DNA of 64,000 nucleotides from Tolypocladium sp. Sup5 PDA-1 (GCA_000750105.3 JPHH03000059.1:124001-188000), one strand, 5' to 3'. Shown: positions 10,814 through 24,725, counted from the stretch's first letter. A program made the numbers and translations. The notes: generated by a model from the letters alone, not told the origin.

Positions 10814-12820
10814 ACGGCCTTTGGCCTGGAGCCTGTCATTATATAACAAACACCCTTGGGAAGGTCTCTTCAGACTTCCCAAGTTGTACTTACACCAACC
10901 AAACATACGGAGACACGAACCAGGACGAGGCGGTTCGATGGATAGGGGGGGAAGGGAGCCATGACATTAATGAGCGAAAGCAAAACAAGTCCAGACCCGC
11001 CCCAACACGCGCATGTGTTGGGTCTGGCAAACAGAGCATGAGAACCGGCGTTTTTTTTAATGAATCATGGGACAACCGCTCGCTATTGTACCTTTATTCG
11101 GAGAGGCGGGATTAGACAGACGGGTGGAAAGGGGGGGCCGGGCGTAGACCCCCGTCTGTGCATGGCTTGCGGGCTTAAACTTCTGTGTACTATACTGTCC
11201 TTGCATGTTTGTTACCTATATTTAATACCTACTCTTTCTTTACCACCGCCTCATCGTTCATTTTGTATGGGTCCGTTTGGTGAACTTCCCGGCTTCCAAG
11301 AGTGCCTCGGAGGCACCATCTGCGTGAGACTCCGAACCACTGAGCCACAACCCTGAAGTTGGTTCCGGCGTGGGAGATGAGCGCGATACCAAGTCCCTAC
11401 TGTGCAGGCCAAGGTCAATCCTCCTACCAGGACTTCGCATAATTGAATGGCCTTGGGCTGAAGCTGAAAGTCGGGCATCGCGAGCGGGCTCACCGGTGAT
11501 CCAAGTATCGGCTGATGACGATGCCGACCATTCGTAAAGCCCAGCACCGTCCATGCGGGACCGCAGGTGGATCGTACGCCAATCTCTTTCTATTCACCGA
11601 TAAACCCACCATCACCGGCAACCAGCGCTCATCACTGTTGCGCCAATAGACATGGTCCCATTCACAGCTGTCTAAATCTGTCAATCCACCATCTATAAGT
11701 CCGATGCCCAACAGCCCCCCTCCGGACGCAGCCATCACACATCCAGGCATGCGACGCTTCCAGCACAGCCACCCCTTTTACCCATCCACGACGTGCAAGA
11801 CCGAAAATGACCCTCGAAAACAAGAGCACGCAGCAGTCCATGATGAAAAAGGGCAAAGGAAATAAAAGAGATGCTACCCGCTAAACTCCGCTTTGTGCCC
11901 CCATGCCATTGCCTGTCCTGCCGCCTTGCAATAAAGGCATGCGTGTACGTTGCGTGTGCGAATTATTTTACTTCCCACCAGACCGCCAGACCAGGTAGAA
12001 AATTTCCGAAACCGCCGTGAAAACAACATGATGAAAAAACGCCCGTCGTCTCTCTTCATTATTCCTCACGTTGCCGTTAAGTGTGCTTCTTCTTTCGAGC
12101 AAACAGCCCGTTGCCCAGGACCGATAGAGGAAGAAACCGAGAAACCGAAGGAAACCAAAACAAACACACATTAACGGGCCTCGGGTGGCCTTGGAACCGT
12201 ATTAAGCGAGCGGTATTAAGCACCAGTCCAGTCGCTGCGCCTCTGATCAGTCGCCAAAAGATTCCACCCTTGATGTCCAATTCTCAAGTTTAAAACCGAG
12301 ACGAGATCCCAGTAGCAACGAGGGAATAGATCAGTCAACGGTGTCATCAGATCAGTAGCCTCCCAATCCAGGAGAGCTACCTCTCCGTTTCGTGCGCAAA
12401 CGAACCGGGTGGTGCCGTGTTCCAAGCGAAAGTATTAAGTTGGGGGGGATGACGCTCATGGTCATCAATTTGACGCTCGATGTGAAATAAAGAAGAAAAA
12501 AACACCCCAACGCCGTTTCGATGCCGTCTTCATGCCGAATCCATTGTAAAAAGTGTCGTACGTCGATTGTGCCTTTTTCTCGTGAAAGGATGACGGAATA
12601 AATGGGGAGTCGATCCCCGCTGCCGCTCAACTGAAAGAAGTGATGAAATAAGTTGCCAGGAAGCCATCGAAGATGATCATCTCAACAAACCGCCAGTGCT
12701 CGATGGTCCTCCATCGTGGCCTCACATTTGTGAATAGTGTATGCGCATCATCATCTGACGAGCACACATGGTGCAGAAGCTTGCAATGCTAATCATGCCG
12801 AGGGAAGAGGGCCATCTGCC
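10814..12820. other. intergenic between convergent ceramide synthase and ABC transporter genes
   Basis: Two kilobases of shared 3' flanking sequence. No domain-bearing frame was found. A minus-strand stretch near 11306-11345 resembles a tRNA A box (GGCTCAGTGG) but no T-arm follows, so no tRNA is called. Confidence 0.5.
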
Positions 12821-15800
12821 TCATCGTCGTACTCCGGGACGTTCGCCTGCATGCGTGGATTCGGCGTCCGAGTGGTGTTCGTGTGTTGATTCGACATCCG
12901 ACGATGAGGCTGAGGACCCAGAGGACGAGGAACTCTCTTCGTCTCCTTTGCTCTTAGCAGTGTCGTTGTCCGACAGGGTGCCCGACGACCCGAGAGTGTG
13001 GAAGTCGTCCGTGTGCTCGTCAGCCGCATCGGTCTTCGCACCCATGTTAGCCCTCTTCATCGCCTTGGCTGCTTTAATAGTAGCCTCTCTTGCTTTGTCC
13101 AAGGCCCTTTCCGCCCGGATTTGTTTCTCCCACATGGAAGCGTAACGTCCTTGGGCGGCGAGAAGCTCTTCGTGCGTGCCTCTTTCCACAACTTGTCCAG
13201 CGTGCAACACAATGATCTGGTCGGCATGCGTAATCGTGGATAGTCGATGCCTGCAAAGATTGCGTCAGCACAAATATAACAATCAGCTCCAGGTTGTCAA
13301 AGAACTTACGCAATAACAAGCAACGTGCGTCCCTGGCCAATCTTCCACACATTGTCCTGAATCTCCTGTTCAGTGTGAGTGTCCAAGGCCGATGTTGCTT
13401 CATCAAGCATGATGATACGCGGATTCTTTAGGATGGTTCGGGCGATAGCAACACGTTGTTTTTCGCCGCCGCTAAGCCGTAGCCCTCTCTCTCCGACCTG
13501 TGTCTCGTACTTGTCTGGGAAAGTCATGATTCGATCGTGGATGCTCGCTGCGATGCAGGCTTCGTACACGTCCTGGTCCGAGGCTGCGGGGTTTGCGTAC
13601 TTGAGGTTGTACATGAGCGATTCGTTGAAAAGGCTCGTGTCCTGCGGAACCACTCCTATGTGGCTCCTCACAGAGTCGATGGTGAAGTCCTTGACATTCT
13701 TCCCGTCCAGTTCAATCGTGCCCTCATCGCAGTCGTAGTAGCGGAACATGTGGCGAAACAAGGTCGACTTGCCCCCACCCGACTCGCCGACAAAGGCGGT
13801 CGTGCTGCCCGGCGGACACTCGAAGCTCACGTTGCGCAGAGCCGGCTTTCGTCGGTCATAGGAGAAGGTGACTCCGTTCCATCGAATATGCCCGGCAAAG
13901 TCTTCGAGCGGCACGGCGTGGGGGGTATCAACCACTGTGGGTTGGATCTTGAAGAGCTCCAGAAGTCGCTCGCCGGAGATCATGGCCTGCTGCACGGTTC
14001 GGTAGAATGTGCCGAAAAAGTTCAACGGCCCCTGGAGCTGTGTCAGGTAGGACACGACCATGAACCAGTCGCCAGTCGTTCGCACGCCCACAGCTACTTG
14101 CCAGCCGCAAACCGAGGCGACGATGATCCTGCCCAGGTTGAAGACTAGGGTCTGGCAAATGTTCATCATGACCATGCCCATCTGCACCTTGGCCTCGGCT
14201 GTCTGGTATATGCAGACCTTGTCTTGGTACCGCCTCGATTCGTATTCCTCCGCATTGAAATATTTGACCGTCTCGTAGCTGGAAATCGAATCATTTTTTA
14301 CGGCTTCCTCCTCCCGGTCGGCGTTGGTCATCTCACGCCGCTGATCTGCCCTGGTGGACGCCATTTTGATGGTCATGTACAGATACCAGCATGTATCCAC
14401 CAGGTTGATCTCGGCGTAGAATGGGCCGAATTTGTAGTAGAAGACTGATATCGACAAGAACAGGTCAAAGAGCATCGGAACGACTTGAAACGTCACCTGC
14501 TCGAGGAACTGGTTGATGGCGGATCCCTTGTTCAGCGCAGAGAGGACCTCGCCGGTGCGCTTCGACAAGTGGAAGTCGAGGCTGAGCGAATGGACGTGGT
14601 TGAAGGCCGCGGTCGTCAGGCCTCGGTACGAGTACTGCGAGACTGGGATCCAGAGCAGAGACCTCAGAGAGCCCAACAATCCAGACTGCCCCTGAAGGAT
14701 CCAGAGTGCGCCGAGTATGAGAAAGTCTTTGAGCGGAGAGTTCTCTGTCGTTAGCGGCTCTCCTCGCTGAACGTCCCTGATTGCGCCCTGGAGCCGGGTG
14801 ACGACCTGCCCGATCTGGTATGGAACTGCCACGTTCACCAATCTCTGCAAGAGGACCAACCCGAAGCAAACCATGACGTGGAGCTTGAGGACGAGGCTAT
14901 CCTTGGGCCATAAATAGGGGAAGAACAGAGAGTAGCCCCTCAGGTACTCCCACCACGTCCTCTGGGGTAGTTTCTCGGGTCGGTAAAAGGCTGCCGGTTC
15001 ATCCTTGCCATTGGCGCTCTTTCCTCCCGGTTTGTTGGGGTTCGACGTGGACTGACTGCGTTGTCGCTCCGAGTGAGGCTCCTGTCCATTCTCCGTCTGC
15101 TCGCTCTGCGTTTGGCCGCCCTGTGAGTGGCCGTTTTGCGTTTCGTACGATACGTGGGCGGACCCGTTGAGCAACGGTGTCGACTCGGTGATGCGGCCTT
15201 CCTCAACTCCAGCGTCGTCGGTTTGGCGGACCTTGAAGATCCACGCAACGCAGAAGAGCGAGATGAGCAGCAGGAAGTGCACCAACCGGACAAAGTAAAG
15301 GATCAAGTCGATTTTTGTCCAGTAATCGATGCAGGAGACTTCGTCGTGTTGGTCATCAGTTCGAGTGAAGCGGACGAAGTGGCAATTGGTGGCGGCGATG
15401 AACGTCGTGGCGGACAAGACGATCTCCCCTGTGAAGCCAAGAACCCAGACCACCAGATGAACAATGTTTGGGCCCTTGCGCCAGTCAAAGAGGGAGAAGA
15501 GGATATAGAGATAGAAGAATGTGGATCCGGTGACATGAACCTGTACCGTGCGCATTAGCATTAGATTCGGCTGCAAGGGAACGCTCGACCTTTGAGATTC
15601 GAGCCCCTCGGGTCGAGGTCTGGGAACCCGTCATGCCGGTATATGGGCACATACCACGCTCCATTCGCCAGCCCAAGGGAGTCCTTCCTTAGACCACTTA
15701 TACGGGTTCTCATGATAAAAGGCGTGAATGAACATGGACACGCCGCTCGCGACATACGTCAGGAAGACGACGGCGGCGAGGTAGCGAAAGACGTTCTTTG

Positions 15801-16086
15801 CGACGCGGCCAAAGCGCGGCCCGATCTTGCGCTCGCCATCGTTGCGCTTCTTGCGCTTGGTTATGGGCAGGGGCTTTCCGCCGGGACCCTTGACGACTGG
15901 TTGGACATGATCCTCCCCCTTCTTGGCGTTGTACACGCTGTACCACGCCGCGCCACAGACGAAGGTGATGAGCAGCACCAGGGCGTAGAGGTACTGGGTC
16001 TCGCGGAGGATGAGGTCGACCGGGCTGGGGCGACCGTCGTCGGAGCCAGGTCGTTGGGGAGGCGGTTTCTCGTCGTCGGCCGCCAT
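12821..16086 (-). CDS. hmt1: Heavy-metal tolerance ABC half-transporter, HMT1 type (ABCB)
   Basis: Three exons, 16086-15655, 15570-13310 and 13250-12821, give 1040 residues. An N-terminal membrane extension (TMD0) precedes a six-helix ABC transporter domain and one nucleotide-binding domain: Walker [11 protein letters not shown] near residue 738, signature LSGGEKQR near 841, Walker [13 protein letters not shown] near 862, and H-loop AHRLSTI spanning the second intron. Fission yeast Hmt1 carries Cd-phytochelatin or glutathione conjugates into the vacuole; this substrate is inferred from family. The tail is Ser/Asp-rich. Oddity: near the stop (12793-12840) the overlapping frame encodes a plausible acidic ending ([15 protein letters not shown]), so the true C-terminus may differ by a small indel or unseen splice. 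Upstream of the start, CTTCTAG at the junction suggests a leader intron (possible donor GTACGT at 16387). Confidence 0.88.
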
Positions 16087-16292
16087 GGCGGACTAGAAGC
16101 ACGGTTGAGAGCGTCAGCGCCGAAGGTCCTTTGCACGAAAAGACGGGCAGCGAGGAACAGGTGGCGGTGGGAGGGGGAGGGGGACGAGGAGGGGAAGGAG
16201 GAAGAGGAAGGGTGTAGGTGGGCTGGAGAGGCTTCGGAAGCAAGCAAGATGGACAGCCGTGGCACACGCATCTGCGGCGGCAGCAGTGTAGC

Positions 16293-16321
16293 ATCACCAT
16301 CACGACGATCGTGATGGTGAT
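16293..16321 (-). promoter_or_regulatory. perfect inverted repeat upstream of HMT1
   Basis: ATCACCATCACGA (16293-16305) is followed after three bases by its exact reverse complement TCGTGATGGTGAT (16309-16321). It lies about 207-235 bp upstream of the ABC transporter start. It could be a dimeric transcription-factor site or, if transcribed, a 13-bp hairpin with a three-base loop in the leader or a leader intron. Function is unknown. Confidence 0.5.
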
Positions 16322-19300
16322 TATCAGCCGCGGCGTGGCAACAGGGGGACCGCAGCGGAAAGAAGCAGAGCCGAGGAGAGCACGTACAGAGAGTTGATGT
16401 GTGCAATCACCCGGAGTGAACCATTGCCCTGCCCGTGGCAATTGGCAGAGGCTGACGGCGACGGAGGGCGAGCGGGCGGGCGGAGAGGGGGAGGGAGAGG
16501 GGAGGAGCGACGCCCGAGATGAGCCGTCACAGAGGCGGGAGATGATTGTCGACGAGAGTTGGAGATGATGGACTCGAGTTGGAGTTCTGGATCACCTCGA
16601 CCTCTTCTGCTTGTTGGTGTAAAAGCCGGGCCCTCTTTTTGTCACTGCCACACCCCCCTTGGCTTGCCTGGCTAGGCCCTGGTCCCCTGCTCTGGCTGCT
16701 CTGGGCTCTGGTTGGGGCCCGTCTCCTGCTCTGGAAGTCGCTAGTGCAGCGCGGTGCAGAGCGGTGCAGCACTCACGATCCAGTAATCGTTGGTCCCGGC
16801 CGCTGGCCACAGGGCATCCACAGGCTACCTGCGAGGTACGTGCTGGGCCAACTGGGGCGCGCGGCGTTGGGCGAGGTGGGCACCGCAGGCAGTGGAGGCC
16901 TGGAGGGCCTGCTGTTAGCGCAGGTGGGTGCGATGGATTAGCCGCCTGGTGGGGCAGCTGACTCGACCTGAGTGGCGAAAGCCACCCGACAGTAAGGGCC
17001 CCTGGGAATGCCCTGCAAAGGCTAATGCTTCCAAGTTGCAGGGGCCGGCTCCGTCCGTTGGCCACTTGTTGGCTAGGCCGCTGGAACGTCTTTCCGTGAT
17101 TAACCTCTGCTCGAGGGTTCCAGATGCGCCGCGGCCGAGCTCTGCTGCTACCTAGGTGGACTGGAACTGGACAGTTGCCCAACCTGGACGAGGTGGCTCA
17201 CGGGCCCCTCTGCGATCCCCCAGCGGCGCCTCCGTGGGAGAAGAGAAGAAGTCACCTACAGGTACCTCGTGCAGGGGGTCGGTTGGCAGCCGACGACGAT
17301 AGTGGGGCACTGCCTGTCCTCTGGCGTGGGAGAGGCGACCTGACGTCGGCTTCCCTCGTGACAGTCCGTAACACCCCAAAATGGGGCGCGCGCGAGCCTG
17401 GGTGTGTGTGCGTGCGTCACTGGGACTCACTGCGTATGTGAGATGGAGCCTGAGGGCGTGATCCCGTGCCGTGGCCGTTCGTGATCAAAAGCCAAATGAG
17501 CTGAAGGTGTGTGCACTGAGACAGGTGTAGACAACCTCAACGCGACGGCTAGTCGGTGCAGATGCTCGCAAGGGGTTAGGGTCAATGGGTTAGATTCGGT
17601 GCTTCGGCAGCTCCAAGTCTCCAACGGAGGACCACGCAAAGTGCAACGAAGCGGGATCACGATGCAGCGGCACGGAGACTGACGATGAACGAGCGGCGGC
17701 GGCGGCGGGCAGCGACGGGCAACGACGGGCGTCGACGGAGACGGTGGAGCTCCTCCGGCCAGGGAGGGCCTATTTGCGGCCCAAGGTAGGGACAGATCTG
17801 ACGACAACGACTGAATGGTCTAATACGGCACCGGGTAATAGTACGTGTGCGTAGAGGACGGGGGTGACGATGACCAGCATGGCAGACGTTGGGGAGTCCC
17901 GGCCCCTATATAGGTACCCTATCTCGGCCGCATGCTCAAGTCCCGGTACGTGGACACGCCGGTGCGCTGGCCACCTCATCCTGAAGCAAGCTTGCCGTGA
18001 AACTCGCTGAGATGTTCTCCCGACGCCAGCGATCAACGAGGTCGAGACACGCGGATGGATGGATACCTGCCTCACTTGCTGGCCAACGGGCAACGGCTCT
18101 CTTGACCCGATCTTGCGGTACCGTTTGTAGTCGGCGTGGGGAGAAGCGGGAGAGGAGCAAGATAAGTCGGAATGCGGTGTCGTCTCCATGTGTGATATGC
18201 CGCTCCCGCAGCAATGGTTCCGACATGAGACTCTACCCACATACCCGGAGGCATCTCGTACAGTCGTAGCACCTCAAACCTCGTCGGGCACTTGCCCGTG
18301 TTCGTACGACGTACCACATTGTCTCCCACGGGCGGCGACCCAGGAGATTGGGCCGACCCTGCACGGCGTTTGCCCAAGGGCCACTTGGCACGCCAGCCAA
18401 GGTCGCTTGTCATTGGGATCCCAGGATCCAGGGCCAGCCGTGCTGCAAGCCCGCTCCTCTTCCCTGCTCCACGACGCTGCTCTGCCAGGTGTTGCGAGTT
18501 GTGTGCCGCGACCCCCGGGCAATGTGGTGTGGGTGCGAGACAGGCATCTCCAACAGGGGCATATGCGGACAAGGGCCTGGGCTTGATGTGGCACTGCAGA
18601 GGGTATATATGTAAGGAGGTACCGCACTTGTAGCCGGCCATGCTCCGTCCCGACGTCGAGGTTGGAATTGGACAAGTTTTTGGTTTCTACCGTGTCCGCA
18701 GGTATGTAGGGACAGCAGATGCAGCTCACGGCATGGGAAGAACTGGTCGGAACTCCTCCGGCGTGTGAAACGTTGGTGATGCCGCCGCGATCAAAGCCTT
18801 TAAGACGCCAGCCGTCCTTGGAACACTTGGAGACTTGGAGTACAAACCACGGTGATTAACGGCCTGGCCCTAGGCCCCTAACCATGCAACTCTCTGCTGC
18901 ATGCACGTTTCTTCCCCGGAAAACGCCACGGTGAGAGAAGAGACAACAAGCGGCTCCCGGCCCGTCGAGTCGACCATCCACAGCCGACACCAATGAAGCT
19001 GCATCATGGTATCATGTCTCGTCGTCGGCTCTGGCAGTGATACGCATGGCATGGTTATTACAACACCACCGGCCAGCGGCATGGATGACGGCGGCCTCGG
19101 GGCGGTGCGTGCGATTGACTGACCATTGAGCCACGGATGCTTCTGCTGCTGCTGCTGCTATGTACTAATGCTCCTGCCGCTAGGTACCTCGAGGTTAAAG
19201 AAGCGTTCGTACCAAGTGGCAGGTACGTAATTACCAACAAAGCTGTAAGGAGGGACCCAACCGGTCCTGCCTTGTTGGGCAGACAGTGAAGAAGCTACTC

Positions 19301-22300
19301 ATGCGTGGAAGGAGCTCGCTTCTCTGACCGGTGCCTCTTGCAGTAAAGTATCGTGTCATATCACCAACTTACTTTTACAGCTCCAGCCCCTCGCATACCA
19401 TCGCTCGCGGCCAGCGATTCACCTCGCGTCTCGAATACCATGGCCGTCCATCGCCCGGTGCATTGCCATCCCCCCTCCACGCGCAGCAGAGGCTCCCTCC
19501 CTTCCTTTATTCACACATCCGTTCACCGCCTGCGGCGAGTGCACGCAGAGGCCCCGGCCACATCCAATGCCACCTACATACAAGTCCAGACTACGGATTA
19601 CGGAGTACGTACATACCGCTCGTCTGTACTCGTACTACCCGTGACCGCCATCACCAACCCCCAACGTGGGAGACACCCCGGGCTGGCCTGGCTACTCGGG
19701 AGCGCTCCCGCGCAGTCCCCACCCCTCTATCACCTCTCACCTTTCTCTCACCGGCTCAGCACAGGCACCTCTGTGGTGGTGCTCGGGTACCCGGTTCGAG
19801 GGTTGGTTGCCGAGCAGGGGCGCCACGCTTCCACCAGCCGACGGGAGATCGCCCCAACTCGTTGTTAAGAATCGGACCATCCGAGGGCCGTCCCCCTCGC
19901 GGCCTTGCCAATGGACTCGTTGCGGGAAGCTTCATTACCAAGTCTTCGAGCAGAGTCATGTACTTGCATGCGAGGTACCCTATCTTATTGGATGCCGCAT
20001 ATGCGACTGTCGAAACTTCCTTCAAGCCCTCGGCCTCTCACCTCAACACATGCCAACTGTGCCAAGGTAACGTACACCAGCAAGTTACCAGCGCTCAGTG
20101 TAGACCGACCGAGCTCCAACACTCCCGCCAGATGCTCCCCATCGGTCCGTCTGCCGGGTGTGAACGTCTTGACCACGAGCCGGCAACCCCCACCTTCGAG
20201 AAGCACAGTGCCGCTTTTCCATTGCCCAGATTTATTAGACGATGCGCACCAACAGAAGCTCCTGCAAACATCCCGAGCAGTCTCCGTGCTACTACTGAAA
20301 CGTCCAGCAACCTGGGATTCGAATTGTGACGTTCCCTGGCCATTAGTGTGCTCGCCACGGTATGTATCTCGACTCTCCGGCCACCACTACCAAGTTGATT
20401 TCGCGTGGCAGGGGTATCCAGCCCTGGGACGCAGCATGGCGCCCTCTTCGCGGCGGCACATCACATTCACAGCCACCAGGGGCTACGAGTACAGATGTCG
20501 TCGGTACAGGGAACTGGAGGGGTTAGGCGAACTGCATTAGTAAGACGACCGCCGCCAGACTGCACGTCACGAGATAGCTCATCTCAGCCAGATGAGGGAT
20601 GCTCGAACTGGAGATTCCCGTCGCCCGTCCGGTTCAGGCGGGTTGGCTCCCAAATTACTCCTCTCCACCCCCGGACGCCTCTCCTCCAGCTCCCGTTTCC
20701 GCCGTCGTCCGCCATTCCCGTCTTGGCCACGCACCAGCCAGTCCAGTCCACTCTGTTGTTCCTCGACCTGCACTCTATGAACCTGCCCAGTTGTTTGGTC
20801 CTTTTACCACCAGACCGCTCCCAGATTGCAGCCAGGCTTCTTCAAAACCTCTCCCCTGCAGCGCCCTCGATCTTTGAGGCACTACCCTGGCGCACTGGCC
20901 AGCGCATCTACGGGTCCAAGCTACAGACTCCAGCATCTCATTCCTCTTATCGACCAGCTGACAGGATTTGAAACACGGCACTGCTGGCCACGTTTGCTCG
21001 CTACAGGCTTGCCCCGGCTTTTGGGCATAATTTCCGGCTCCGGGTAACTTATCAATTGTGCGCTTTACAGCCAACACATCAGTCGGAAATTCGAGCCCGC
21101 GGAGCGCCGTTGAAGCACACACTCCCTGTGTCCAAGCCTCCAAGGTCTTGGATCCCACGTGCTGCGAGGAATGCGGACCAGGGGAGGCTCCCCAAAAGTC
21201 TAGAACCATGTCCACCTCTTGCTTTTCTCGTGTTAATAATTGCCACCGCGTAGCTGGCAAATCTGGGACTATCTATTGATAGGTACTCCCAAGATTGTCC
21301 GAGACTCCGAACAGCACCATGACCCGGCAAACCTGTCATCTGCTGGAGGACGGGTGGTCGGTTGCGGCCATCGACTGGCGGTCCCCTGGCTGGGCCAATC
21401 GAAGGTTCGCCCAGCCCGGCGTCGCTCAGATGTGGTAACACGCAGCAGGGGGTTTGGCCATCCCCATCTGAATTCGCGTCTCCGATTGACTCAGCGGCTT
21501 TGACACAAGAGGGAAGTTTGTCCTGCTGACAACAAATGGCATCCTATTGCAGCTTTCTGCTCTGCCCGATCGGCCGGCCGAACCTCCCGCCAAGGTTTTT
21601 CCAATGCTACGCAGCTTCTCCGCTTGAGGCCTACAGCTGTCTGTCTGTCGACATGGCGCAGGCTGCCCCAGGTGTTGCCTCTCGCTCGTGTCGTTTCCGA
21701 CCTCTCGTTTTCCAAGGCTAAAGATAGACGGCGACGTCTCGACACAGATGCCAGTCATACGCTCAGCTAGCAGGGTTGACGGTCTCGATCTCAGCCAAGA
21801 GTCGCCACCAGTGTCATCACGAGATATTTGCTAGGCACGGGTGAGGCGATGTCCTTACGCGTACGTTCACACAAGGGCCCATTTGCCGAGTCCCACTTGC
21901 GTTGGCTCAGCGCCTGCAGCCTCCACCTCGAAGAGATCTCGACTTGAGCTACGGAGTACGAGTAGGTATTGTTGTTCCCCCACACGATGCTCCGGACTAG
22001 TGGCCTCACTTCAGGCCGCTTCGTCGGCTGAGCCTCATCTTGCCCCGACAAGCTGATGACGGACCCGGCTCTGCGGCTCTGCCGCTCTGCTCGGGCGCAG
22101 CCCAGGTAGGCTACCTTACCCCAGATGCCCCACTGCAAGACACGATCGCGACATCGTCCCATTAGCTGGGTGACGCATTCGTACTCGTAGTCCATCTGAG
22201 GCTGGGATGCGCGCTGTCCCGTCCGTATCCAAGACCTGGCGCAGGAGCTTACGTGCAGACATGTATCACACACGACTCAACCATCCTCCAGGGCTGCTGC

Positions 22301-24693
22301 TGAGTTGCATGGCGCGCCGGGGGTGTGACAGGAGCACACCGGCTGCAGCCACGGCGATGGGCCTCCGTTGCACGGCATCGCAGTCCGTCACGCATCCAGC
22401 GTTGCCAGCCTGAGCCTCCCCAGGCAGTTGCACCAATGCGGAGGAGCCGGCAGCCTTGTCCGGCCTCCAGGCCATCATCTGAACGACTTGCAAGTTGCAA
22501 CCATGCAGTCTCACTCCATCTTGCACTGCCGAGCCAATCTAGCACCCGGCGGACAGGCAGGAAAAGCACGGCTTGCAGTCTTGCATTTGCCTGCAAGGCC
22601 GCCGCGACGGGCAAGTGGTCGTCCAAAAGGCTCGCGGCAGGCGCAGGGTTTCTCTCGAGAAAATGCGACTTGTTGCCTTTCTTTTGTGTTTGCGTTTGTG
22701 TTTGTCTCTGTCGGTTGCGGCTGAAATCCGTTTTCTTGTTTTGTCCCGTGGGCGAGTCGCCTCTTCTCTCTCGTCTCCATGCAGGCCATCCTTCCGCATC
22801 GAAGCTTTGCTTTTGCTTGCGACCGCGTAGGCCACCATGTTTTGCCTACCACGTAATACCGTGGGATCTCGACGAGGCACGCACGATGAGTCCGCCTGCA
22901 GCCTTTCCCATCCACTTGACGCCGGAATGGTGCAACCATATCGGGCTCCGATGAGACCAGCGTTGGGCCCGATGTCACGGCCTGAGAACCACCCCCGGGC
23001 CCCATGTCGAGCCGCGACTCGCTTGCAGTCGCCTACGCGGAGACTGCGTCGGCCACGAGATGAGGCATCAGAGAGAATAGACGGTCGTCGCCGACGGACA
23101 CGTATCACCCGGCATGGACAGCGTACGTGCCGACCTGATGCTGGTCCACGGCTCGTGGCATGCCTTACTTGGACTGGCGGCCGCGGTCATCGGGTTCTCA
23201 ACCTGCAGTCATACTCCATCAGCGGCGCTTCAAGGCATGAGGACGGGCATGACAGCAGCTCATCCTTCGAAGCCAGCACGGCACATCATCACCAGCGGGA
23301 ACTCTGCCGCGACGATCCTTCCTCGCTCGCCGTGCCACCACGCAAACCCCAATCACTATGTTGCTCTTATTCCACGTGAGCCCACCCATCTTCGGGAACA
23401 CGATAGCGCGAGGCAAATAGTCCAGCCCAGTCCGAGGCTCCCACGAGTCCCTGCAGGGAGGCAGAGGGTTTTGCTCGCCAGCCAGAGCCCCATGCCAGGT
23501 ATTCAACTCGACACACATATGCGGGTCGCCACACGACGCGAGATCGCCAGCGAGGTTCTTCGCCTGTCTTCCTCTTCGAAGGGGACCCCCTGTTGCGTTC
23601 CCACCCCACCAACTCCCCCGCCCTCTGGACCCCCCGACTGGACGGTTCGGTTCCATGGATGCTGCATGGCAGAGCGGTCAGCATCACGACGGCTTCCCTC
23701 ACCTGCCAGCTTGGGGAGCCGGCGGAAAGCAATGGATGCCGAGGGAAATTTCCAATATGCCTCATGCTGCTTGCTTTTGGCTCTTGACCCTCGCTGTGCA
23801 TTCGCTGGGGTTCTATGCCGAGGTTGCTGAGCACACCGCCCTGGGGCACAGCCGATTTACACGGGGCTTGGAGGAAAGCAGTGCGCGGTAACGAGCTCGG
23901 TTGCGTCAATTTGGCACATTGCCCTCCCCTACCTAAGGCAAGGTATATGCCTCAGTCGAAGCCAGAAGGTTTCATCTGCCTGACGACTGAGAAAACCCGA
24001 TGCCTGTGCGCAGGGGGTGCGGGAGGGAGTCGGTGGGCGGTGCATTGCATGGGCAGTGCTTGAATCTCGAGGGTGAGATGTCGGTGAGGGCAATAAGCGG
24101 GAGACGTCATGCCAGCGCACCCGCCGTTGCGGCCGAGGCCGGACCTACTGGGCGGCACGGCCCGTGGGACGACGGGAGCGATGGATGCCAAATTGATTGG
24201 CATCCCCATCCAGTGAGCCCATGTGATTACACCCCTTTCGAGGCAAAGGACGTACGCTGGCCGCCCTTGAATACACAAAGTACAAGGCTAGACAGCCGCC
24301 CACTGCACACCCATTTGCTTAACATTGCACGGCAAAGCCCGCCACTGGGAAGATACGGGTTGGAGAAGGGTCGAATGAAAGATGGCCTGAAAGAAACATC
24401 CCTTTTCCACAAACTCGCCAGGCACGATGTGATTTGTCGCTTCTTCGTTGAAGACTGTTCGTTGCTACAGCCTACGGTGGGGAGTTCAAACCGTCGCGCA
24501 ACAGGTCGCTCTTCAACATTCCCTCGGCCGTTCGGCCCGCTCCATTAGGGAAAACACCGCTATCCGCATTGTTTAGATAGGAATGGCCAAGAGTTGCGTT
24601 CATTTGACCAGCCTCCTCCCACAGAGTGTTTCACATGCTGCTATACCTATATGCCTGGCCAAGTCGCTATGCACACCAAGGTATCAAGTCAGC

Positions 24694-24725
24694 ATGAGGA
24701 GGAGTCAACATGAGGAGGATTCAAC
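24694..24725. repeat. 16-bp near-perfect tandem repeat upstream of the ice-binding-type gene
   Basis: ATGAGGAGGAGTCAAC at 24694-24709 is followed directly by ATGAGGAGGATTCAAC, with one mismatch. Both copies carry an ATG, but the start at 24851 is preferred because it begins the signal peptide. Confidence 0.7.

Noticed and set aside
9194..10906. 570-codon minus-strand frame opposite the ceramide synthase
   Set aside because: It is the antisense shadow of a very GC3-rich gene and reads as Val/Gly/Glu/Ala low-complexity sequence.
11306..11345. tRNA A-box-like stretch GGCTCAGTGG on the minus strand
   Set aside because: No T-arm or B box at the right distance and no foldable cloverleaf.
19331..20329. 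332-codon open frame in the gene-free stretch
   Set aside because: Pro/Ser/His/Arg-rich without domains; other frames over the same DNA are equally open, as expected in GC-rich non-coding sequence.
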